Origin: Ferruginibacter sp050611725
GTDB lineage: Bacteria; Bacteroidota; Bacteroidia; Chitinophagales; Chitinophagaceae
Length of the DNA stretch: 64,000 bases
Direction of reading: 5' to 3'
Assembly: GCF_050611725.1 (NCBI RefSeq)
Contig: NZ_JBODJB010000001.1
Span: 1,116,001-1,180,000, forward strand
The number at the start of each line of letters is the position of its first letter. The stretch's first letter is position 1. Shown one piece after another: positions 1 to 8,000 of the stretch. The notes beneath the pieces were generated by a model that was given only the letters and a program-made list of their open reading frames with translations, made no database searches and had not been told where the DNA came from. The translations under genes were made by a program, and so were the position numbers.

Positions 1-1
1 T

Positions 2-781
2 CACGAAATAGACTACAAAATTTACGGAGAAGAACTTCAGTTTGTAGAAATAGAATTAGATCCGAATGAAACAGCCATTGCAGAAAGCGGCGCCTTTATG
101 ATGATGGATAACGGTATTGAAATGCAAACAATGTTTGGTGATGGAAGTCAGCAGCAAGGTGGACTCTTGGGCAAATTACTAAGCGCCGGTAAGCGTTTGA
201 TCGTTGGCGAAAGTTTGTTCATGACAGCATTCACCAATGCAGGACAAGGGAAAAAGCGTGTAAGTTTTGCAGCACCTTATACTGGTAAAATAATTGTGTT
301 TGATCTGCAAAAACTGGGCGGAAAGATCATTGCACAAAAAGATGCTTTCCTGTGTGCAGCCAAAGGCGTAAGTATTGGTATCGAATTTCAAAAAAGATTA
401 GGCACCGGAATTTTTGGTGGCGAAGGTTTTATCATGGAAAAATTAGAAGGAGATGGTTTGGCATTTGCTCATGCCGGTGGTTATATCATTGAAAGAGAAT
501 TGCAGCCCGGCGAAATATTAAAAGTTGATACAGGTTGTATTGTTGCCTACACACCAAGTGTAGATTTTGATATTGAAATGGTACGTGGTATCAAAAACTG
601 GATGTTTGGCGGCGAAGGATTATTTTTTGCAAAACTGCAAGGCCCCGGAAAAGTATGGTTACAATCTTTACCCATTAGCCGTTTGGCCGGAAGGATCATG
701 CAATATGGAAGTTTTGGTGGAAGAAAAGAAGAAGGAAGTATATTAGGTGGACTTGGTAATTTGCTCGACGGAAGAGAATAA
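2..781 (+). CDS. AIM24 / TIGR00266 family protein, 5' end outside window
   Basis: The reading frame is open from base 2, so the gene begins before the window; the ATG at 98 is internal. About 259 residues are visible. The Gly-rich, beta-rich sequence, with repeated GGEG and GFIMEKLEG-like segments and the early 'AESGAF' motif, matches the AIM24/TIGR00266 family. That family forms a double-stranded beta-helix fold; its bacterial role is not firmly known, and the mitochondrial AIM24 relative affects inner-membrane organisation. No signal peptide can be judged because the N-terminus is missing. A strong terminator follows directly. Family assignment is confident; function is not. Confidence 0.85.
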   Translation, partial: HEIDYKIYGEELQFVEIELDPNETAIAESGAFMMMDNGIEMQTMFGDGSQQQGGLLGKLLSAGKRLIVGESLFMTAFTNAGQGKKRVSFAAPYTGKIIVFDLQKLGGKIIAQKDAFLCAAKGVSIGIEFQKRLGTGIFGGEGFIMEKLEGDGLAFAHAGGYIIERELQPGEILKVDTGCIVAYTPSVDFDIEMVRGIKNWMFGGEGLFFAKLQGPGKVWLQSLPISRLAGRIMQYGSFGGRKEEGSILGGLGNLLDGRE

Positions 782-796
782 TTATTTCAGCATAAT

Positions 797-828
797 AAAA
801 AGCCGTCTCATTTTTGGGACGGCTTTTT
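797..828 (+). terminator. Rho-independent terminator of the AIM24-family gene
   Basis: An 11-bp stem (AAAAAGCCGTC paired with GACGGCTTTTT) encloses a 10-nt loop and ends in a T run. It lies 16 bases after the stop codon. The next gene is convergent and ends at 837, so the symmetric A/T flanks may serve both strands. Confidence 0.85.
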
Positions 829-836
829 ATTGGATC

Positions 837-1688
837 TTAGTCTTTGCTAATTCCCGGATAATTCGAGATCACTTCAAAATTATACTCATCTTTATTTTTC
901 AGTTTTTGCATGAAGTTGCGTAGTGTTGCCGAGTCTGTAGCATCCGCATATACCTGATCATGCGCCAGCAATACAAGGTGGTCAGGTGTTTTAGTTTTTC
1001 CTTTAGAGAAAATACTATCTACCTGTTGCAATATTTCATCATCGGTATTTTCTAAATTCAATGCATTGTTGAAATGCCATTCCAGATCCCATCCAACAAC
1101 CGTAAACCCTTTTGATTGTAAACTATCGGCTGCGGCCGTACTGTTTTTAAGATCGGTGCTGTTTACGCCGGTTGTTCGCCAGATGTTTCTTCCGGGTGTA
1201 CGGATGATCTTACTTGATAAACGCAGACTGTCTTCACAACGCATAAAATCATTGGCAACACTATCGGGCATTGTATAAAATTTTGAATAGGCATTACCTG
1301 CATGAGAATAGCTGTGGTTGCTGATCTCAACATAATTGTTTAGTAACAAACTATCATAGGTGGCAGTTTGCTCTCTACTGCCATATACCTGCTCACCAAT
1401 TAAAAACATGGTGATTGGTATTTGTTCTTCTTCTGCAATATGCATCACTTTACGAGTGCCTTTATTCGGACCATCGTCAAACGTGAGGTAAATGGTTTTC
1501 TTTTTTTTCTTTGTGCTTGTAACGTCACTTTTTTTTTGTTTCGTTGAATCGGGCAAAGAAAATTGAATGTTATTTACTGATACATTGGTTTCAGTTTTGT
1601 AACTGTGGCAGGCGGTAAAAACAACACTGATAAAGGTTGTTCTTAAAATTGTAGAAGCTGTCTGCTCGGCTTCAGCGTCGGGGTCCAT
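837..1688 (-). CDS. Polysaccharide deacetylase (NodB-homology) lipoprotein
   Basis: This 283-residue protein carries NodB-domain motifs: TFDDGP at 69-74 (catalytic and metal Asp pair), SNHSYSH at 123-129 (metal His residues) and RTPGRN at 163-168. Such enzymes remove acetyl groups from N-acetylated glycans, for example peptidoglycan or chitin oligomers, using a divalent metal. A hydrophobic stretch ending FTAC at 24-27 resembles a lipobox, so envelope anchoring is likely. A Lys-rich linker lies at 50-64. The first ATG leaves an odd acidic MDPDAEAEQ leader before the hydrophobic segment; a non-ATG start nearer the signal peptide is possible. The substrate cannot be told from sequence. Confidence 0.85.
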   Translation of the reverse strand: MDPDAEAEQTASTILRTTFISVVFTACHSYKTETNVSVNNIQFSLPDSTKQKKSDVTSTKKKKKTIYLTFDDGPNKGTRKVMHIAEEEQIPITMFLIGEQVYGSREQTATYDSLLLNNYVEISNHSYSHAGNAYSKFYTMPDSVANDFMRCEDSLRLSSKIIRTPGRNIWRTTGVNSTDLKNSTAAADSLQSKGFTVVGWDLEWHFNNALNLENTDDEILQQVDSIFSKGKTKTPDHLVLLAHDQVYADATDSATLRNFMQKLKNKDEYNFEVISNYPGISKD

Positions 1689-1780
1689 AAAGTTTGGGGT
1701 ATAAATTGATTTGTGATATGAAGATATATCTACGAAGAAGCTGTTTGCAAATTTTTGCTGTTAATGATTTTGTAAAGTAA

Positions 1781-1838
1781 TTTTGATACCGGCTTAGGTT
1801 TTCCATGGCATCATCGTTGCGTCGCAATCCTTTCATCG
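1781..1838 (+). repeat. Dispersed intergenic repeat, copy 1
   Basis: This copy shares about 45-58 bases with 38456-38515 (same strand) and 18752-18795 (opposite strand). The shared core runs from TTTTGATACC through CATGGCATCATCGTTG. It contains the palindrome TTGCGTCGCAA. A 74-codon plus-strand ORF starting inside it at 1805 looks fortuitous. Confidence 0.75.
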
Positions 1839-1942
1839 ACATACCAACAAGGAGCTTTTATCCAAGCGTATTTTGTCTGAATCAGAATTTACAGAATTAT
1901 AAAATGAACAAAATTTCTTATCGATGTAAGCTGTTGCAAAGT

Positions 1943-1972
1943 TCCCCTTTAGGGGGCGGAGGGGGTATCTGG
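1943..1972. repeat. G/C-run hairpin element at the 3' end of the DUF1801 gene
   Basis: CCCC-TTTA-GGGG followed by GCGGAGGGGG stands out from the AT-rich surroundings. It supplies the final codons and stop of the minus-strand gene. It may act as a terminator, but there is no T run on that strand. Confidence 0.5.
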
Positions 1973-2368
1973 TTTCTTAAAAACAATTTTAGTACCCAAC
2001 GCATCAAGCGCCACCGCTTCTTTCAATAATTTTTTAATGGCTTTTTCATTGATATCTTCAGGAGTATGATAGATCTTATAAAATATTTGCTTATTGGTGC
2101 CATGTGTTAAATAACCATCTACATCTTTTAATTGATTACCATACCAAAAACCTAACAGCACACCTTTCTTAATTCCTCCTCTCGGAATACTAGCCGGCCA
2201 TACAATACAAATGCCTTTCTTGCCATAAAAGAACGGAACATTGTAAGAGATCTTTTCTTTACAGTAAGCCGGTAAATTTTCAATAATGATCTGGCGGAGT
2301 ACATCAACAATGATCCGCTCATTTTCCGGAAGTAGTTCAAACAATTCTATGAGGGATTTGATTTTCAT
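1949..2368 (-). CDS. DUF1801 domain protein
   Basis: This 139-residue cytosolic protein has the DUF1801 (YdhG-like) pattern: an N-terminal helix pair, 'ISYNVPFFYGKKG', then a beta-rich 'GVLLGFWYG' core and a C-terminal helix. Members are small and cytoplasmic; the biochemical role is unknown. The last eight codons (PDTPSAP and the stop) lie inside a G/C-run element, AGGGGGCGGAGGGGG on the plus strand, whose stop codon falls in the loop of a CCCC/GGGG hairpin. This suggests an inserted repeat replaced the original 3' end. No operon partner is evident. Confidence 0.75.
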   Translation of the reverse strand: MKIKSLIELFELLPENERIIVDVLRQIIIENLPAYCKEKISYNVPFFYGKKGICIVWPASIPRGGIKKGVLLGFWYGNQLKDVDGYLTHGTNKQIFYKIYHTPEDINEKAIKKLLKEAVALDALGTKIVFKKPDTPSAP

Positions 2369-2492
2369 TTGCTCTTTAAGGATGCATTACAGTTTCAGAT
2401 CACTTATATTATTACTTATTCGGTCGTCTTAGAAAAAATTTCTTTATAAGGGCATTTTAGGCAAGCAAAAGAAACATACAATTAGCAAGAGA

Positions 2493-2716
2493 TAACAATT
2501 TAGTACGATCACCTACAAACTCAGTAACTCATCTTACAATTCTAGTCAGCCAAGCTATAAAATTAGTAGGGTTACTTACTAATTTAGTAGGCCTAGCTAC
2601 AAATTTAGTAACCTGACATACTGATTTACTACCTCGGCATACAAAATTTAGACCTCTTACTTACAAAATCCCTAACATCTCCTACTAATTCAGTAACACA
2701 ACCTATAAAACCGGTA
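2493..2716. repeat. Degenerate 21-bp periodic array (11 units)
   Basis: Eleven copies of a 13-bp core resembling TACWAATTTAGTA begin at 2493, 2514, 2535, 2556, 2577, 2598, 2619, 2640, 2662, 2683 and 2704. Every step is 21 bp except one of 22. The 8-9 bp between cores are variable. The best unit, TACTAATTTAGTA at 2577, is an inverted repeat around one central base. Read on the minus strand, the 21-bp period gives a heptapeptide pattern T-[KE]-[FL]-[VI]-x-x-[VP], for example TKFVARP, TKLVSNP and TEFVGDR. That reading is broken by one TGA and one frame shift at the 22-bp step. It fills most of the 494-bp gap before korA; 2369-2490 shows nothing recognisable. Confidence 0.85.
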
Positions 2717-2824
2717 GCTCTCCACAAAAATCATCAAATCCCCAAACTTACAAATCATCAAATCAACTCGGCAACGTTCCCGTTAAAAATTCTAAAAACA
2801 AAGTAAAAACCTCGATTTTCGGCG

Positions 2825-2832
2825 TAACTTTG
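2825..2832 (+). promoter_or_regulatory. Bacteroidota -7 promoter box of korA
   Basis: TAACTTTG matches the TAnnTTTG -7 consensus. It overlaps the TTG that would open the longest reading frame at 2830, which argues that translation starts at the ATG at 2863. No clear -33 TTTG is seen. Confidence 0.65.
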
Positions 2833-2862
2833 CCCCCACTTTTAACGATTGTAATTATTATT

Positions 2863-4713
2863 ATGAGTACAGTTTCCGAACAGGTTTTACAAGATGTGGT
2901 GATCAAATTCGCTGGCGATAGCGGCGATGGTATGCAATTAACCGGCAGCCAGTTTACCAACAATACAGCATTATTGGGTATCGACTTAGCTACTTTCCCG
3001 GATTTTCCGGCAGAGATACGTGCCCCATTAGGTACCATTCCGGGTGTGAGTGGTTACCAGTTGCGTTTCAGTAGTGATCGTGTTTTCACCCCGGGTGATA
3101 ACTGCGATGTATTGGTTGCAATGAATGCCGCAGCATTAAAGACAAATTTGAAAGTAATTAAGAAGGGTGGTATCGTAATTGTAAACACAGACGGTTTCGA
3201 TTCGAAGAACCTGCGTTTAGCCAATTACGCTGAAGGCGTAAATCCTTTGGAAGATAATACCCTTGATGCTTACACGGTATATAAAATGGATGTTACTAAA
3301 ATGACCCGTGAGGCATTGAAGGACATTGCAATGGGTACAAAAGAAAAAGACAGAGCAAAAAATATGTTTGTGCTGGGCTTTTTGTACTGGATGTACAACC
3401 GTGATATGAATACAACCATTGAATTCTTTAAAGAAAAATTCGGTAAGAAGCCGGAAATTCTTGAAAGTAATATCAAAGCATTACAGGCGGGTTATTTCTT
3501 TGGTGATACTACCGAAACTTTTACTACTCGTTTTAAAGTAGAAAAAGCTAAGATGGAAAAAGGTGTTTACCGTTCTATCATGGGTAACCAGGCTTTATCA
3601 TTTGGGTTGATAGCAGCTGCTGAAAAAAGCGGATTGAATATGTTCTTAGGATCTTATCCGATCACACCGGCAACTGATATCTTACATGAATTAAGTAAAT
3701 ACAAATCTTTCGGCATCAGAACATATCAGGCAGAAGATGAAATTGCAGCCATTACTTCGGCTATTGGTGCCAGTTATGGTGGTGCTTTAGGTGTTACAAC
3801 TACCAGCGGTCCGGGTATGGCATTGAAAGGAGAAGCAATGGGATTGGCAGTAATGCTTGAAATTCCCTTGTTGATCGTAAATATACAGCGTGGTGGTCCA
3901 AGTACGGGTTTACCAACTAAAACAGAACAAAGTGATCTGATGCAGGCTTATTACGGCAGAAACGGTGAATGCCCGATGCCGATCATTTCAGCATCTACAC
4001 CAAGCGATTGTTTTGCAGCAGCATACGAAGCAGCAAGAATTTCTGTTCAACACATGACTCCGGTTATTTTATTAAGTGATGGATACATTGCCAATGGTGC
4101 TGAACCTTGGAAATTCCCTAAATCTGCTGACTTGCCTGAATTCAACGTTAAATTCAAAGAAGGGTTGGATGAAGGAGAAGAAAAATTACAACCATACAAA
4201 CGTGATGAAAAATTAGTTCGTCCGTGGGCTATCCCTGGTACTCCCGGTTTAGAACACCGTGTGGGTGGTTTGGAAAAACAAGATATCACCGGTAACATTA
4301 GCTATGACAGCGATAACCACCAACATATGGTAAAAACACGTCAGGCTAAAGTTGATAAAATTGCCGATTATATTCCATTACAAACATTGGATAGTGGTGC
4401 AGAAAAAGGAAAAGTGCTTGTGTTAGGATGGGGTAGTACTTATGGTGCTATTAAAAGTGCAGTAAAAGAATTGCAGGATGAAGGCGTTTCAGTTTCACAT
4501 GCACATTTACGTTATATACGTCCTTTCCCTAAAAATTTAGGTGAGATATTACATAATTTCGATCATGTTTTGATCCCTGAGATCAACAATGGCCAATTGG
4601 TGAAGATCATTCGTGATCAATATTTTATTGATGCTAAGGCTTACAATAAGATCATGGGTGTACCTATCACTAAGGGTGAGATCATTGATCAAGTGAAGCA
4701 ATTGATCAAATAA
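2863..4713 (+). CDS. korA: 2-oxoacid:acceptor oxidoreductase, alpha subunit (fused gamma-alpha)
   Basis: This 616-residue protein has an N-terminal POR gamma domain (about 10-200, opening with VVIKFAGDSGDGMQ) fused to a pyrimidine-binding alpha domain that begins near YPITPATDIL (about 265). It is the alpha part of a KorAB-type enzyme that decarboxylates 2-oxoglutarate or a related 2-oxoacid to an acyl-CoA with ferredoxin as acceptor. ThDP and the Fe-S cluster normally reside on the beta subunit, which usually follows directly. Here a terminator and an unrelated secreted-protein gene follow instead. I chose ATG 2863 because the upstream TTG lies in the promoter. Substrate assignment to 2-oxoglutarate is by family habit. 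Confidence 0.93.
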   Translation: MSTVSEQVLQDVVIKFAGDSGDGMQLTGSQFTNNTALLGIDLATFPDFPAEIRAPLGTIPGVSGYQLRFSSDRVFTPGDNCDVLVAMNAAALKTNLKVIKKGGIVIVNTDGFDSKNLRLANYAEGVNPLEDNTLDAYTVYKMDVTKMTREALKDIAMGTKEKDRAKNMFVLGFLYWMYNRDMNTTIEFFKEKFGKKPEILESNIKALQAGYFFGDTTETFTTRFKVEKAKMEKGVYRSIMGNQALSFGLIAAAEKSGLNMFLGSYPITPATDILHELSKYKSFGIRTYQAEDEIAAITSAIGASYGGALGVTTTSGPGMALKGEAMGLAVMLEIPLLIVNIQRGGPSTGLPTKTEQSDLMQAYYGRNGECPMPIISASTPSDCFAAAYEAARISVQHMTPVILLSDGYIANGAEPWKFPKSADLPEFNVKFKEGLDEGEEKLQPYKRDEKLVRPWAIPGTPGLEHRVGGLEKQDITGNISYDSDNHQHMVKTRQAKVDKIADYIPLQTLDSGAEKGKVLVLGWGSTYGAIKSAVKELQDEGVSVSHAHLRYIRPFPKNLGEILHNFDHVLIPEINNGQLVKIIRDQYFIDAKAYNKIMGVPITKGEIIDQVKQLIK

Positions 4714-4735
4714 TATTCTAACAAACAATATGTTC

Positions 4736-4770
4736 AAGCCCCCGCTATCAAAGCGGGGGCTTTTTCTTTT
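4736..4770 (+). terminator. Terminator of korA
   Basis: AGCCCCCGC pairs with GCGGGGGCT around a short loop and is followed by TTTTTCTTTT. The GC-rich 9-bp stem is strong and lies 23 bases after the korA stop, ruling out readthrough to a nearby beta-subunit gene. Confidence 0.92.
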
Positions 4771-4829
4771 GATCCCACATATTATAAAAAAAATCATGTT
4801 CAAATAAAATAAAACTAAGCACTAACACG

Positions 4830-4924
4830 TTCTACTTAGTAGAATTCCGAGATCCTGATAGTAAAAACTGAAACAAACCCAATACCTCATGTGCATGAAT
4901 ATTACTATATCTGCGCCGGCAGAT
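4830..4924. promoter_or_regulatory. Three short palindromes upstream of the giant T9SS cargo gene
   Basis: The 338-bp gap holds three inverted repeats after the korA terminator: TTCTACTTAGTAGAA at 4830-4844 (7-bp arms), TCATGTGCATGA at 4887-4898 (5-bp arms) and ATCTGC-GCCG-GCAGAT at 4909-4924 (6-bp arms). They could be operator sites or leader hairpins for the gene at 5052. Nothing else is evident in the gap. Confidence 0.4.
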
Positions 4925-5051
4925 TATACCAAAAAGCCCCACAACTCTTATCGGATTTATTTTCATTTAAACAATTCAGATAAAATTTTTCTTTAAATCA
5001 ATTGGTTTAAAGTAAAATATATTATACCAAGCCCCAGTATTTTATAAACTT

Positions 5052-8000
5052 ATGACGATGAATAGATCCTATACGAAAACCTTTGCATTGAGTTGCCTGC
5101 TGCTACTTTTTTGTGTAGTTGGTTTTGCTCAGTTACAGTTAGAGTTTGATGGTAACAGTTATCCTTCTGCTCCATCAGGGCCCAGCGTTGCGCCGGTTTC
5201 GGCAAATTTCAGACTGAATACAACCGGTACTACTTTTACAAATTATACCTTGGCGGGGCAGCCGCTTACAGTAACAGCAAGCTGGTCTAACCAACAATAT
5301 ACGGCCGTAGCTGGTGGTGGAACACAAACGGGTAATGCGTTTGGTTTGAACTCCAATAATAGTTCAAAATTGGCAAATACTTCGGAGCCTGTTTGGTATA
5401 CATTAAATACAATCAGTTCTCCTACTAATGCAATGATGACCTCTAACCCTTACGGAACCGGAGGCACAGGCATTGATGTGGCTACCAATTATGGGTTCAA
5501 CTGTTTTACTACAACAGAACCGTTATATGCAGCCAATGTAAGCACTTCCGGCAGGTATTATTATAGTGATCTTACATTAACGTTTAGCAAGCCGATTTCC
5601 AACCCGGTTTTTCATGTTATAGGATTGGGAGGAACAGTGAGTGGCCTTGGCTTTGCAACAGAATTCGATTTGGTAACAAGTGGCATTACTTTAGCAAGAA
5701 TTTCAGGGAGCAATGTATTTAAAGTAACATCTAATCAAATATTAAATAATTCGGGTACTATAAACGCAACTTCATCTTCAGCCGGTGCTTTATTGGCAGA
5801 TGGTGCAGGTTCTGGTGCAGCTTCAGGTAGTATAAGAATGACAGGTAATAATATTACCAGTGTCAAATTTAAAGTGTACCTGAGAGGTGATGGAAGTGGA
5901 ACGAAATGGGGGGCGTCGAATAGTTATTCTGGCGATAAATGGCTGCTCGGTTTTTCAATGAACCAGCCAGTAATTACCGGTAATGTATATGATGATGCAA
6001 ATGCATTAAAAGCTTCTCCGTTAAATACAATTGATGGTACGGGAACTAATGCCGGGGGAACATTATATATTAACCTTATTAATGCTCTTGGTAATGTGGT
6101 GCAAAGTGTACCCGTACAATCTGACGGAACTTATACATTTCAAGATCTGTTACCAACATCATATCCGGTAACTTATACAGCCAGGTTAAGTACAACACAA
6201 GGAACAGTTGGTAGTGCTGCACCAGCTAACAGTTTACCATCAGGATGGATAAATACAGGAGAATTAATTGGTACAGGTGCAGGTACAGATGGTATAGTAG
6301 ATGGAACATCTGCCCCTATTATATTAACAGGTGGCGCAACATATTATGATAACGTAAATTTTGGCATAGAAAAATTACCTGTTGCAAACGATGTAACCGC
6401 AGCAAGTCAGACAAACCCTGGGGGAACAATTAAAGTAATTGTGCCAACATTAAATGGTACGGATCTGGAGCAAGGAACTTTTTCAGGTACAGGTAATTTG
6501 GATACAGTTATTATTAATACAATACCATCCGTTTTAACAATGGGTAGGCTGTATTACAACAATGTTTTAGTAGTGGCGGGTGATACCATAAAAAATTACG
6601 ATCCAACAAAATTAACTTTCGATCCGATCAACGGAGCAGTAACAGCAACTTTTACTTATAGTGAAGTAGATGCTGCCTTAAGAGCAAGCACTCCGGCAAC
6701 TGTAACGATGCCTTTTGCAACAATTAGTATAAGCGGTACAGTAAATGATGATGCAAACGGATTAAAAGGTACTCCATCTAATACGGTTGATGGCACAGGC
6801 ACTAACGCCGGAGGGTTAAACGCAGTTTTATATGATGCAGTACAAGATACTGTTGTTGCAAAAATTGTGCTTCCTTCAAGTGGTGTATATAGTTTCACAG
6901 GAATTAATGCAGGAACTTATTCTGTTAAAATAACAACAAATAATGCTACGATGGGTGCAGCTTCGCCTGCAGTAGCATTGCCTCCAAACTGGATACATAC
7001 AGGTGAGTATTTAGGAGCAGGAGCCGGTAATGATGGTACTGTAAATGGTATCCTATCAATCGGAACTATTTCAATAAACACAACCAATGCTAACTTTGGT
7101 ATTGAGCAGTTGCCAACTGCGAATGCAGTGACTGCGTCAAGTCAAACCAATCCGGGTAGCACGATAAAAGTAACTGTACCAACATTGAATGGGGCTGATC
7201 CTGAACAAGGAACATTTGCCGGTACAGGAAATTTAGATACAGTTATTATAAATACATTACCTAATACAACAACCATGGGTCGATTGTATTACAATAATGT
7301 TTTGGTAGCAGTAGGTGATACGATAAAAAATTACGATCCAGCGAAATTGACTCTAGATCCAGCTGACGGCGCAATCACTGCAACATTTACTTATAGTGAA
7401 GTAGATGCCGCATTAAGATCAAGTAGTACCGCTACAGTAACGATGGCTTTTACAACAATTAGTATTAGCGGTAATATATATGATGATGCAAACGGATTAA
7501 AAGGTACTCCATATAATACGGTTGATGGCATAGGCACTAACGCCGGAGGATTAAACGCAGTTTTATATGATGCAGTACAAGATACTGTTGTTGCAAAAAT
7601 TGTGCTCCCGTCAAGTGGTGCATATAGTTTTACAGGACTTAATGCCGGAACTTATTCAATTAAGGTAACAACAAATAATGCTACAATAGGCGTAGCTTCT
7701 CCTGCAGTTATATTACCCTCAAGTTGGGTAAACACCGGGGAGTATTTAGGTGCAGGAGCCGGTAATGATGGAACAGCAAATGGTATTTTATCAATCGGTA
7801 CAGTTGTTGTAAATGTAACCGGTGCAAACTTTGGTATAGAACAACTGCCAACGGCTAATGTAGTGACGATGGCTAGTCAAATAAATCCTGGAGGAACAAT
7901 AAAAATAACGGTACCTGCATTAAATGGATCAGATCCCGAACAAGGTACATTTGATGGTTTATCAAATCTTGATACAGTGATTATTAAAACATTGCCAACC

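Noticed and set aside
1805..2029. 74-codon plus-strand ORF (MASSLRRNP...)
   Set aside because: It starts within the dispersed repeat and runs antisense through the end of the DUF1801 gene; no protein features support it.
2493..2716. CRISPR array
   Set aside because: The 13-bp cores are too short, too variable and too closely spaced, the intervening 8 bp are not spacers, and no cas genes are present.
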